A stretch of 64,000 nt of DNA from Deinococcus sp. Leaf326 (lineage in GTDB: Bacteria; Deinococcota; Deinococci; Deinococcales; Deinococcaceae). Numbering within the stretch: the first letter of the stretch is position 1; each line of letters opens with the position of its first letter. Below are positions 1-9,096 of the stretch, in pieces. Under the pieces are notes generated by a model that saw only the letters and a program-made list of their open reading frames with translations, searched no databases and was not told where the DNA came from. Made by a program: the position numbers and the translations under genes. The stretch lies in assembly GCF_001424185.1 (NCBI RefSeq), contig NZ_LMOM01000021.1, positions 294,545-358,544 of the forward strand, given 5' to 3'.

Positions 1-344
1 CGCCCGGCGTACCCGGCCTGGGCCTGATTCCCGGCGTGGTGCGCAAGTTCACTGCCGATCCGGCGCGCAAGGTGCCCCAGATGGGCTGGAACAGCCTGCG
101 GATGGTCGGGGACTCGCCGCTTCTGCGTGGTCTGGACGAGTCGGCCTTCGCCTATTTCGTGCACTCGTACTACGTACCCGCAGAGGTCGAGGTGGACCAC
201 GGCGCCCTGACCGAGTACGGCGTGCCCTTCTGGGCGGCGCTGAGCCAGGGCAACCTCCATGCCACGCAATTCCACCCCGAAAAGAGCGGCGCGGTGGGGC
301 TGGCGATTCTGGAACGCTTCCGCGAGAACGTGCTGGGGGACTAA
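1..344 (+). CDS. hisH: Imidazole glycerol phosphate synthase subunit HisH (3' part)
   Basis: Only the C-terminal ~113 residues are present; the reading frame is open to the left edge. HisH is the glutaminase subunit of the HisH-HisF complex, which releases ammonia from glutamine for histidine biosynthesis. The visible part carries family features: a PQMGWN segment, a FVHSYY segment and the catalytic His-Glu pair of the class I amidotransferase triad in the QFHPEKSG motif near the end. The nucleophilic Cys lies off the window. The gene ends at a TAA and overlaps the end of the convergent gene by 3-4 bases. The family assignment is confident. Confidence 0.93.
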   Translation, partial: PGVPGLGLIPGVVRKFTADPARKVPQMGWNSLRMVGDSPLLRGLDESAFAYFVHSYYVPAEVEVDHGALTEYGVPFWAALSQGNLHATQFHPEKSGAVGLAILERFRENVLGD

Positions 345-660
345 GGTCGCTTCGGCCTGTTCAGGATGGGCATATTCAGGATCTCGGTGCCCAGGCACGC
401 GCCGGTCCAGGGGTCGAGGGTAACGCGGCCGTACTCCACGACTGGGTCGGCGTTGGTCGCTCGGGTCTCGTAGATGCCGTACTGGACGAAGCCGCCAGCC
501 CGGAAATCACCGCTCCCTAGATAAAGCCAGCCTCCATCTTCTCGGCGAACGCCGAGAAATCGTAGCGGAACAGGGCCGCCACGAACGGCGTCTGCGCGGC
601 CCCGCGGCGTTCCTCGTAGGTCAGGCGGCGGCCAGTTCCCGCCGGCTTGCTCCTCGTCAC
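341..660 (-). pseudogene. Small hypothetical gene with an apparent frameshift
   Basis: No family is recognised. The 5' half runs from a GTG at 660, which overlaps the stop of the upstream oxidoreductase gene as GTGA, and reads LTYEERRGAAQTPF then FVAALFRYDFSAFAEKM before a stop at 517-519. A second frame continues without interruption from about position 530 to a TAG at 341-343. It reads GGWLYLGSGDFRAGGFVQYG, then a segment containing VTLDPWTGACLG. This second half has coding-like composition and no start codon of its own, and it begins exactly where the first frame fails. I infer one gene of ~105 residues broken by a small indel near 530. A sequencing error is equally possible. Confidence 0.5.
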
Positions 661-1643
661 GGAACCTGCACGACCACCTTGCCCACCGTGCGGCCCGATT
701 CCAGCGCCTCGTGCGCGGCGGCGATCTCGCCCAGGGGGTAGCGGACGGCCACGACGGTCTTCAGCCAGCCTTCCCGCAGGCCGGTCAGGGTATCGCGGAT
801 GGCGTCCTCGTGCGCTTGGCGGGTCATGCGGTACACAAGGACGAAGCGCACGGTCACGTCGAGAGCCAGCAGCGGCCAGAAGGGCAGCGCCGGCTCGGGC
901 ACCTCGTCCGAGGCGTAGGTGGCGACCACGCCGCCCGGCCGGATGACCTTCAGGGTGGTGTCCAGGTTGGTCCCGAAGGCCACGTCCACGATCCGGTCCA
1001 CGCCGCGCCCGTCCCCAGCCCACGTGATCTCCGCGATTCGCGCGGCCACGTCCTCCCTCGTGCGGAAGATGACCTCATCGGCGCCGGCCGCGCGGGCCAC
1101 CTCGGCCTGTTCCTCGCGGCTGACCGTCGCGATGACCCGCGCGCCGCCCCACTTGGCGAACTGAATGGCGTGGATACCGACCGCGCCCGCCCCACCCGTC
1201 ACCAGCACTGTCTGGCCGGTCACGGGGCCGTCAGCGAACACGCAGCGGTGCGCCGTGAGCGCCGGCACGCCCAGGCACGCCCCCTCGTCGAAGGAAACTG
1301 CGTCGGGCAGGGGAACAGCGTTGATGGACGGCACCGCCACGAACTGCGCCGCGCAGCCGTTGGAGCGCCCGATGCGCGCCTCGTAGATCCACACGCGCTC
1401 GCCCACACGGCCGGGGTCCACGCCCTCGCCCACGGCCTCGACGATCCCGGCGCCGTCCTGCTGCGGAATGACCCAGTCGGCGCCCAGCGGCGTGCGTGCC
1501 CGCGACTTGGTGTCGGACGGGTTGACCCCGCTCGCATGAATCCGCACGAGGACCTCGCCGGGACCGGCGGCAGGGGCAGGGCGCTCGCCCACCTCCAGCA
1601 CGTCGTGGGCGGCTCCGTTGCGGCTGTACCAGGCGGCTTGCAT
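657..1643 (-). CDS. Zinc-independent MDR oxidoreductase, quinone reductase type
   Basis: A 328-residue medium-chain dehydrogenase/reductase of the NADPH:quinone reductase group. The ATG at 1643 fits the family N-terminus (MQAAWYSRNG); the open frame further upstream is unlikely to be coding. The N-terminal GroES-like fold contains the conserved segment IHASGVNPSDTKSR. It is followed by the Rossmann motif VLVTGGAGAVGIHAIQFAKW (about residues 145-165) for NADPH binding. No structural-zinc cysteine cluster is seen, which fits the quinone-reductase branch. The substrate cannot be inferred. The downstream frameshifted small gene overlaps its stop, suggesting co-transcription. Confidence 0.88.
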   Translation of the reverse strand: MQAAWYSRNGAAHDVLEVGERPAPAAGPGEVLVRIHASGVNPSDTKSRARTPLGADWVIPQQDGAGIVEAVGEGVDPGRVGERVWIYEARIGRSNGCAAQFVAVPSINAVPLPDAVSFDEGACLGVPALTAHRCVFADGPVTGQTVLVTGGAGAVGIHAIQFAKWGGARVIATVSREEQAEVARAAGADEVIFRTREDVAARIAEITWAGDGRGVDRIVDVAFGTNLDTTLKVIRPGGVVATYASDEVPEPALPFWPLLALDVTVRFVLVYRMTRQAHEDAIRDTLTGLREGWLKTVVAVRYPLGEIAAAHEALESGRTVGKVVVQVP

Positions 1644-1746
1644 GGCCGGAGTCTGGGCGCGTGTGGGTGGGCTGTGGTGAGTGGAAGATGGAGGAGGACG
1701 TCCGGGTCGGTGCGGGGCAGGCACCGACCCGGCCATCCCCTGTGCC

Positions 1747-3081
<1,335 letters not shown>

Positions 3082-3337
3082 ATCCGGGCCATGATACGGC
3101 TGGTGAGTGCCGTGTGTAAGGTGAGTGGAAGGCGGGCCATGGGGCGCGCAACGTGGGTGGCCCAGTGTGCCGACCCATGACACGGGTGCGTTCTGAAAAC
3201 CCGACTTCGCCCGGAGTGTGGAGAAGAAAGGCCGTGCTCCGGTGCCCACTGCGTTTCTGGCCGACTTGCTTCAACATGAAACCGACATGGCAAATGCGCG
3301 AAGATTCGCTGGGGGAACTCTGCGCGTGCGGAATCCG

Positions 3338-3343
3338 TACTCT
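3338..3343 (+). promoter_or_regulatory. Leaderless-type -10 element (TACTCT)
   Basis: TACTCT ends 5 nt before the ATG at 3349. This TANNNT-to-ATG spacing recurs at many genes in the window and predicts a transcript starting at or next to the start codon. Confidence 0.5.
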
Positions 3344-3348
3344 GGGTC

Positions 3349-3627
3349 ATGAGCAGTCATTCCGGCAGAGGGTTTTTCGGTCACAGCCGCAGCAGCGGGC
3401 ATCGCCGTGGGGGCTTCATCGGTCACTCGCGGTCCAGTGGGCACCGCCGAGGCGGCATGATGGGGGGCCTGATGGGCGGCAGCAGCAGCGGGCACCGGGG
3501 CCGTTATGCCCAGGGCGGGCACTTCCGGCCGCAGCAGCGCCGGGGGCTGGGCTGCCTGGGCGTGTTCGTGGTCGGCGCGGCGCTCCTGGGCAGCGGCGTA
3601 GCGGGCCTCCTGTCGCTCGTCGCCTGA
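3349..3627 (+). CDS. Gly/His/Arg-rich small membrane protein with internal repeat
   Basis: A 92-residue protein of unknown function. Residues about 10-36 contain the unit GHSRSSGHRRGG twice in tandem, separated by FI, followed by a Gly/Met/Ser-rich stretch and further basic residues. The C-terminal ~22 residues (GCLGVFVVGAALLGSGVAGL) form one hydrophobic helix, so the protein is probably a tail-anchored membrane protein with a strongly basic cytoplasmic part. The start is supported by a TACTCT element 5 nt upstream. The repeated His/Arg/Gly segment could bind nucleic acid or metal, but this is speculation. The stop overlaps a possible CTG start of the next gene. Confidence 0.65.
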   Translation: MSSHSGRGFFGHSRSSGHRRGGFIGHSRSSGHRRGGMMGGLMGGSSSGHRGRYAQGGHFRPQQRRGLGCLGVFVVGAALLGSGVAGLLSLVA

Positions 3628-4625
3628 CTTCGCCGGCGCGGGGTCTGCTGGCCTTTGTTCGATCACTGCTCACGGCGGAAGGGCCGGCCGTTTCCTCGCG
3701 CCGTTGGCCCTTAGAGCTGCGCGCTGCCTTTCCCGGTCCCCACACGCGGGTCGAGGCGTGGCGCGGCGAGGGGGCCAGCTTTGCCCGTTACGCCACCCCG
3801 CACGGCCCCCTGTTCCTGAAATATGTGGGCCGGGGCCAGGGCAACCGCCGGGTCCTGCGCCGTTTCGCGCGCGAGGTCGCTTACCTGCGTGACCTCGCGC
3901 CGCTGGTGGCCACGCCGCACGCGCCGCTGCGCCACGCCGCGCTGGACGAACAGGGGGAGCGGGCGCACCTTCTGCTGCCCGATCTAGCGGCACAGACGCA
4001 CGGGTGGGGCATGTTCGTGACGCCGGAGGCGCAGGAAGCGGCCCTGCTCGATGTGGCACGGTTGCTCGCCCGCTTTCACGCGGCCTGGAACGGGCACCCG
4101 GCACTGCGGCGCGAGTGGCGTTGGGACCCGGCGGCCCTACTGGAAGACGCCGCGCGGCTGGCGGCCACCTGGACCGGCCCTCATGCCCCCGCCATCCGGG
4201 AGGCCGCCGCGCAGTTGCCGGACCTGCTGGCCCACACGCGCCCATCCACGCTGGCCCACGGGGACATCCATTCGGGGCAGGTGCTGTGGCCGCTCGGGGG
4301 CGGCTCGCCTCTGCTCATCGACTACGGACAGGTACACCCGTCCTTTCCGGGCGAGGATCTGGCCCACCTGCTGGCTGTGCGTCTGGAGGCCGGTGAACGG
4401 AAGCGCTGCGCCGGCGCTGTCCGTGCGGCCTACCATCAGGAACTCGCGGCCCACGGCCTGCCCCTGACCCCGGCCGAGCTCGCCGCCGAGGAACGGGCAG
4501 GTACGGCGCTCAACCTGCTCTCGACCGCCGATCAGGCCGGGCGGGCGCGGCGGGGCAGCGGGGTCTGGGCTTCGCTGGACAATGTGGCGGGAGCGTGGGC
4601 GGACCTCGGAGGTGGGGGGGCGTGA
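3624..4625 (+). CDS. Aminoglycoside phosphotransferase (APH) family kinase-like protein
   Basis: About 300 clearly coding residues belong to the APH/choline-kinase fold. The catalytic loop is HGDIHSGQVLW, with Gln where most family members have Asn, and the metal-binding motif is LLIDYGQV. A glycine-containing N-lobe segment WRGEGASFARYAT precedes the FLKYVG strand that holds the ATP-binding Lys. The substrate is unknown; such genes are seldom true antibiotic-resistance genes in Deinococcus. The start is unresolved: no ATG, GTG or TTG occurs in frame in the plausible N-terminal region. A CTG at 3624 overlaps the preceding TGA as CTGA, mirroring the GTGA and TTGA overlaps elsewhere here, and is used provisionally. 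Later CTG codons (3645, 3648, 3666) are alternatives. Confidence 0.75.
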   Translation: MTSPARGLLAFVRSLLTAEGPAVSSRRWPLELRAAFPGPHTRVEAWRGEGASFARYATPHGPLFLKYVGRGQGNRRVLRRFAREVAYLRDLAPLVATPHAPLRHAALDEQGERAHLLLPDLAAQTHGWGMFVTPEAQEAALLDVARLLARFHAAWNGHPALRREWRWDPAALLEDAARLAATWTGPHAPAIREAAAQLPDLLAHTRPSTLAHGDIHSGQVLWPLGGGSPLLIDYGQVHPSFPGEDLAHLLAVRLEAGERKRCAGAVRAAYHQELAAHGLPLTPAELAAEERAGTALNLLSTADQAGRARRGSGVWASLDNVAGAWADLGGGGA

Positions 4626-4743
4626 GGACCGCCCGGGCGGCCTGGGGAGGTCCAGCGTTCCCAGGAAGCTCAAGAGGCGCGCGGCGGCGGCGAATGGCTC
4701 TCAGGTCCGTCTCCAGTGCTGTCGGAGGCGGTGCCGGGAGGGC

Positions 4744-5853
4744 TCAGGGAACGAGGCCCAGAAATTCCCGGTAGCGGGCGAGTTCCGTCTCCAGTCCCCG
4801 GGACAGGGTGGCGGTCTGGCGCACGCCCTCCACGAAACCGAACTCGGCGCTCAGCTCGCCGCCCACCACCTTCAGGTTGGCCCAGCCGACCGCGCGCCCG
4901 GCCTGAAACACCGGCAGGGCGTAGTACCCGAACTGCCGCGCCGGGGCGGGCGTATAGGCCTCGAACTTGTAGGTCCAGCCGTGCAGGTGCGCGAACCGGC
5001 GGCGGTCCCACACGAGCGGGTCGAAGGGCCCGACGATCTGCACGCCGCGCGGGGCCGGGGCGTCGCCTGGGGGGTGCCCGGCGGGCCACACGTAGCGCAC
5101 GCCGTCCACGGCCGCGCCGGCCAGCTCCTCACGCACCGCCCGGCGAAAGGCCGCGCGCAGCTCGGTATACAGGTGCGGAAACCCCAGGTGCGAGAGCCCC
5201 ACCAGATACCCCAGGCTCGCCTCCGGCAATGGGCCGTACAGCGCGGCGAGCAGATGTACCGCGCCGCGCAGCCTCTCCTCCTCGCCCAGCGGCGAGGCGC
5301 GCAGGGCCGCCAGATGCGGGGCCGGACCGTACAGCCGCACGCCCGAGACGCGCCGGGTCACGCGCACTTCTCCGCGGCGGTGCAGGGCTTCCAGGGCGCG
5401 GGTGGACGCGCTTGACTGCCCGCCCCAGGCGTTCACGACCCGGTCCCGGCCCAGCCGCGCGGCGACCTCGCGGGGGTGGAGGTCGTCCTGGCCGGCCAGC
5501 AGGGCGCGCACCTCGTCCAGCAGTTCGGGGTGCGCCGCCTCTACCTGCGCCGCCCCCACCTCACGCGGGTGCAGCAGCGCCTGGACACGCCGCGTCACGA
5601 AACCGTAGTTGGGCAGCATGTCCTCTTCGGCGTCCAGGGCGGGATAGAGCCGTTCGAGGTCGCCCGCGCGGTAGCCCGGCACACGGGCCATCAGCGTGAG
5701 GTCCTGCGCGCGGGCCGGCGCGCGGATGGGATCGGCCTGCACGAAGCCCATGCGGTCCAGCGCGGCCTGCACGTCCGGCGCCCGGTCCAGCGTGCGCCAC
5801 GCGGCGGCGCGCAGGGTGGCCCTGGTTGGGGCAGCAGGGTCGGAGCTGCTCAC
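4744..5853 (-). CDS. YcaQ-like winged-helix DNA glycosylase
   Basis: A 369-residue member of the HTH_42/YcaQ (AlkX) family, which unhooks DNA interstrand crosslinks and excises N7-alkylated bases in characterised relatives. The N-terminal tandem winged-helix region contains the family catalytic QxD motif as QAD (Gln39, Asp41), followed by DPIRAPARAQDLTLMARV. The middle region has DDLHPREVAARLGRDRVVNAWGG, and the C-terminal part has the typical IVGPFDPLVWDRRR segment. The start is GTG, and GTGA overlaps the stop of the upstream AAG-type glycosylase, so the two are translationally coupled. The cluster is consistent with alkylation-damage repair. Confidence 0.85.
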   Translation of the reverse strand: MSSSDPAAPTRATLRAAAWRTLDRAPDVQAALDRMGFVQADPIRAPARAQDLTLMARVPGYRAGDLERLYPALDAEEDMLPNYGFVTRRVQALLHPREVGAAQVEAAHPELLDEVRALLAGQDDLHPREVAARLGRDRVVNAWGGQSSASTRALEALHRRGEVRVTRRVSGVRLYGPAPHLAALRASPLGEEERLRGAVHLLAALYGPLPEASLGYLVGLSHLGFPHLYTELRAAFRRAVREELAGAAVDGVRYVWPAGHPPGDAPAPRGVQIVGPFDPLVWDRRRFAHLHGWTYKFEAYTPAPARQFGYYALPVFQAGRAVGWANLKVVGGELSAEFGFVEGVRQTATLSRGLETELARYREFLGLVP

Positions 5854-6473
5854 GCGCCGGCCGGCCGGCCCGGCGACACCCAGGGATTGCCCGTGACCAG
5901 AAAGCGCCAGGGCAGGTCGGCGCCCAGCCGCAGGCCGATGCGGGGCGTGGTAGTTACCTCGGCGTCGGGCACGGCCTCGCCCGGAACGAAGTACAGCTCC
6001 GGCCCAGCGACGCTCTGGCCGTCGAGATCGGGGGTGATGCTCAGCGCTGTCATCAGTTTGGCGGGGCCGTTCGTGAGGTCTAGCCGCCGCTTGACCGGCC
6101 GGAGTCCGCGCATGGTCTCCTCGCCCAGCACCGGCTCGGCCGCGCGGATGAGGATGGCCGCCTGCACGCCCGACTCGCGGCAGACCACGTTCAGCAGCGA
6201 GTGCTGGTACACCGAGTGGAAATAGACCCGGCCCGGCGGTCCCCCGAGCGCCTGAGCCGCCCCCGGCAGCCGCGCGATGACGTGGCAGCTCGGGTCGCGC
6301 GGACAGTCATAGGCCTCGGTCTCCACGATGCGGGCCGCCATGCGGGGCCCGTTGGGAAGCTGGCGGACCAGCACCGCGCCGAGCAGCTCGCGCGCCACCT
6401 GGACCGGGTCGCGGTCAAAGAAGGACACGCCCAGCGCCCGCGCGTGGTCATGGGCCGAAAGGGGAGCAGACAT
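5850..6473 (-). CDS. AAG-family 3-methyladenine DNA glycosylase (first copy)
   Basis: A 207-residue monofunctional glycosylase of the AAG/MPG fold, which flips out and hydrolyses alkylated purines. Compared by eye with human AAG, the key residues are kept: general base Glu in VETEAY (Glu53, equivalent to E125), His64 (H136), Tyr89 (intercalating Y162), Asn95 (N169) and Arg110 (R182). Y159 is replaced by His86. The C-terminus has the family motif LPWRFLVTGNPWVS. The ATG at 6473 gives the usual bacterial length. It lies 38 nt downstream of a second AAG gene and overlaps the YcaQ-like gene. Confidence 0.92.
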   Translation of the reverse strand: MSAPLSAHDHARALGVSFFDRDPVQVARELLGAVLVRQLPNGPRMAARIVETEAYDCPRDPSCHVIARLPGAAQALGGPPGRVYFHSVYQHSLLNVVCRESGVQAAILIRAAEPVLGEETMRGLRPVKRRLDLTNGPAKLMTALSITPDLDGQSVAGPELYFVPGEAVPDAEVTTTPRIGLRLGADLPWRFLVTGNPWVSPGRPAGA

Positions 6474-6511
6474 CCGGCCCAGCCTAGAGCATGACCTGAA
6501 AGGGGCGGCTC

Positions 6512-7162
6512 TCACCGAACGTTGACCTTCGGGCCGCCGTCCCCCGGCCCGGCCAGGTCCATGCTCGGGACACCCGGCGACACCCAGGGATTGCCGGTGA
6601 CCAGAAAGCGCCACGGCAACGCGCGGCCTGCGCGCACGCCGACCCGCGCCGTGACCGTCACCTCAGCGTCGGGCAGTGGGCCCCCGGCCGCCAAGAGGTG
6701 CAGCGCGGGGCCGTCCACCGGAGTGCGCGCCACCTCGCCCGGTCTCAGACCCAGGGCGTAGACGAGTTTGGCGGGGCCATTCGTCAGGTCACGCTCCCGC
6801 ACGACCGGGCGGTGCGTGAGCATCTGGTCCTTGCCCGAGAGCGGCTCCAGCGCGCGGATCAGGACGCTGGCGGCCACGCCTGGCGCGCGGCACGACACCT
6901 GAAGCAGGGGGTGGCCGTGCGTCGCCCAGAACAGCCAGCGTCCCGGCGCGGTCGCCATCTCGGCGCTGCGGGCGGCGTGAAATCGCCCGGCAGTGCAGGC
7001 GGGGTCGCGCGGGCAGTCGTAGGCCTCGGTCTCGACCACGCGCCCCGACAGCACCTCGCCGCCGGGGAGGGTATGCACCAGGGCCGCGCCCAGCAGTTCG
7101 CGGGCGACCAAGACCGGATCGCGGTCGAAGAAGGCGGCCGGAAGCGGCGGGGCCGAGGTCAT
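6512..7162 (-). CDS. AAG-family DNA glycosylase paralogue with altered pocket
   Basis: A 216-residue paralogue of the next gene, sharing FFDRDPV, VETEAYDCPRDP, LTNGPAKL and LPWRFLVTGNPWVSPG, so a tandem duplication is clear. The catalytic Glu46 and Arg103 remain, but positions that shape the human AAG pocket differ: H136 is Thr57, Y157 is Leu77, Y159 is Trp79, the intercalating Y162 is His82 and N169 is Gln88. The fold is therefore certain, while substrate range and activity may differ from the first copy. The ATG at 7162 overlaps the stop of the upstream membrane-protein gene as ATGA. Confidence 0.88.
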   Translation of the reverse strand: MTSAPPLPAAFFDRDPVLVARELLGAALVHTLPGGEVLSGRVVETEAYDCPRDPACTAGRFHAARSAEMATAPGRWLFWATHGHPLLQVSCRAPGVAASVLIRALEPLSGKDQMLTHRPVVRERDLTNGPAKLVYALGLRPGEVARTPVDGPALHLLAAGGPLPDAEVTVTARVGVRAGRALPWRFLVTGNPWVSPGVPSMDLAGPGDGGPKVNVR

Positions 7163-7623
7163 CGGGGCGGGGCCGGGCGGGTGGTGCGCCAGAAGACGTA
7201 GCCCAGAAAAGCCGCCATGAAGACGAAGCCCCCGCCGTAGACCAGGAGGTCCAGGAAGTCCTGGGGCCGCCCGTATACGGCGTTCGAGACGATCTCGGCC
7301 AGTTCTTGCAGCATCAGGGCCAGCATGGGGAGCATCGGCAGGGCGACCGAACGTAGCTGGGCTGGCATGTAACGGGCCACTAGCAGCCACCAGCCCCACA
7401 CCAGGACAGGCGCCTGGAGTAGCGTGACGGCGTACCCGGCCGCGCCCAGGGCGTCGGGATACGGATCGTCCACGCCGAGCACCCGTTGGCCCGGCCCGCC
7501 CAGTAGTGAAAGGACCATGCCGTAGGTCGCGGCGGTCAGAGACACCCCGAAGAGCAGTGTCCAGCCGGTACCCAGCCTATCGGCGGCTGTCTGGGTCACA
7601 TTCCCCTGGCCGGGAAGCCTCAC
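7159..7623 (-). CDS. Small multi-pass membrane protein (paralogue of 7697-8128)
   Basis: A hydrophobic protein of up to 154 residues with about four predicted transmembrane helices and no recognised family. It shares a clear alignment with the next gene upstream around GGPGQ-V-GV, then AGY and PVLVW, so the pair are diverged tandem duplicates. The start is uncertain: the GTG at 7623 gives the longest product, while a GTG at 7599 lies just after an AGGGGA sequence. The stop overlaps the AAG paralogue start (ATGA), so it is co-translated with a DNA glycosylase although nothing in it suggests a repair role. Confidence 0.7.
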   Translation of the reverse strand: MRLPGQGNVTQTAADRLGTGWTLLFGVSLTAATYGMVLSLLGGPGQRVLGVDDPYPDALGAAGYAVTLLQAPVLVWGWWLLVARYMPAQLRSVALPMLPMLALMLQELAEIVSNAVYGRPQDFLDLLVYGGGFVFMAAFLGYVFWRTTRPAPPR

Positions 7624-7696
7624 TGCGCCCGGCGTGGAAGGCGCGCGCGCCGGACTGCCGGGCCGCTTCCGAGCTGAGAGGTGAGCTGCCCCGGGA

Positions 7697-8128
7697 TCAC
7701 GCGCCCCGCACGGCCTTCTGCCGCCTGCGCTGCGCGAGGTACAGCAGGGCGCCGATTGCCAGCGTGCCGACCACCGCCGAGTAGGTATCCAGGGGCCGTC
7801 CCTGGGCGAGGTCCGACACGGCGCGACTCAGCAGCCGCAGCGCCACGCCCAGGATCAGGGCGGAGGTCACGGCGAACTGCCGGCCCGACTCGCTGGTTCC
7901 CCGGCCCACGACTACCGACGCGGCCCAGACCAGGACGGGAATGTGCAGCGACATGACCAGGTACCCGGCCAGACCCAGGGTGGGGGGCAGGGGCGGCTGC
8001 ACGCCGGGGACCAGCTGGCCCGGCCCGCCGGAGAGGTGGAGCAGCGACGAGAGGGCCACCCAGCCCAGCACGAGCGGCCAGACCCAGCGGGGCGTCGTGC
8101 CGGGAAGGGGGCGGCCAGGAGAGGTCAT
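7697..8128 (-). CDS. Small multi-pass membrane protein (paralogue of 7159-7623)
   Basis: A 143-residue membrane protein with about four hydrophobic segments (starting at WPLVLGWVALSSLL, LAGYLVMSLHIPVLVWAASV, ALILGVALRLL and VVGTLAIGALLYL) and a basic C-terminus. It matches its downstream neighbour in the GGPGQLVPGV and AGY/PVLVW segments. The ATG at 8128 follows the exporter ATPase stop (8139) closely, so it may belong to the same transcript. The function is unknown. Confidence 0.72.
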   Translation of the reverse strand: MTSPGRPLPGTTPRWVWPLVLGWVALSSLLHLSGGPGQLVPGVQPPLPPTLGLAGYLVMSLHIPVLVWAASVVVGRGTSESGRQFAVTSALILGVALRLLSRAVSDLAQGRPLDTYSAVVGTLAIGALLYLAQRRRQKAVRGA

Positions 8129-8138
8129 CGTCCCCAAT

Positions 8139-9065
8139 CTACCGTGCGCGCAGCAACCCGCCCTCATAGATACGGCGCACGGTCGCTTCGATATCGGGTT
8201 CGCGCACGGTCAGGTCGCGTACCGGGGCGTGCGCGGTGACGCGGGCGATGGGCTCTGCGGCCGTACCCGAAAACCCGTAGCGCACGCGCGGGCCGTCGGC
8301 GGCCAGCAGGGTCAGGCCCGGAACCTCGGGGCTGGGGGGCGCGTGTTCGTACTCGGCGTGCAGCTCGCGCTCGCCGCCGAAACGGGTCTGCAGTTCGCCC
8401 AGGGCACCGTCGTACAGCAGCCGCCCCCCGTCGATGATGAGCACCCGGCGGGCCAGGCGTTCCACGTCGCCCAGGTCGTGGGTCGTGAGGAGCACCGTGA
8501 CCCCACGCTCGGCGTTGACGCGGCGCACGAACTCGCGGATGCGCTCCTTGGCGACCACGTCCAGCCCCACCGTCGGCTCGTCGAGAAACAGCAGTTCGGG
8601 GTCGTGCAGCAGCGCCGCCGCGAGGTCCGCGCGCATCCGCTGCCCCAGCGACAGGGCGCGCGCGGGCGTATTCAGGAACGGCCCCAGGTCCAGCAGTGCC
8701 GTGAATTCGGCCAGATTCTCGCGGAAACGCCCGGCGGGCACGCGGTAGACGTGGCGCAGCAGCTCCAGCGACTCGCGCACGGGCAGGTCCCACCACAGCG
8801 TCGTGCGCTGCCCGAAGACCGCGCCCAGCCGGGCGACGTGCCGCCGCCGCTCGCGCCAGGGCACCACGCCGCCCACCGTGACCTCCCCCGAGGTGGGCAC
8901 GAGCAGGCCCGTGAGGACCTTGACGGTCGTGGACTTGCCGGCGCCGTTCGGGCCCAGGTACCCGACGACCTCGCCCGCCGCGACCGAAAAAGAGATGTCT
9001 TGGACGGCGGCGGTGGCCCGGGGGCCGCGCCCGAAGGTCTGGTGGAGGTGGCGCACTTCGATCAT
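8139..9065 (-). CDS. ABC-2 type exporter ATP-binding protein
   Basis: A 308-residue ABC ATPase of the export type. Walker A is GPNGAGKST (about residues 39-47), the signature is LSLGQRMRADLA, Walker B is ELLFLDEPTVGLD and the switch His is in LLTTHDLGD. A ~70-residue C-terminal extension follows the ATPase domain, as in daunorubicin-type exporters. With the two ABC-2 permeases upstream it forms a complete half-transporter set in the cytoplasmic membrane. The exported substrate is unknown. It lies 31 nt after the tRNA-binding-domain gene. Confidence 0.92.
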   Translation of the reverse strand: MIEVRHLHQTFGRGPRATAAVQDISFSVAAGEVVGYLGPNGAGKSTTVKVLTGLLVPTSGEVTVGGVVPWRERRRHVARLGAVFGQRTTLWWDLPVRESLELLRHVYRVPAGRFRENLAEFTALLDLGPFLNTPARALSLGQRMRADLAAALLHDPELLFLDEPTVGLDVVAKERIREFVRRVNAERGVTVLLTTHDLGDVERLARRVLIIDGGRLLYDGALGELQTRFGGERELHAEYEHAPPSPEVPGLTLLAADGPRVRYGFSGTAAEPIARVTAHAPVRDLTVREPDIEATVRRIYEGGLLRAR

Positions 9066-9096
9066 CGGGCTCCCTGAGACGGCAGAAAAGACGGAT

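Noticed and set aside
3153..3623. N-terminal extension of the APH-like gene
   Set aside because: Composition is non-coding in this frame and it overlaps the repeat-containing small gene, which has its own promoter signal.
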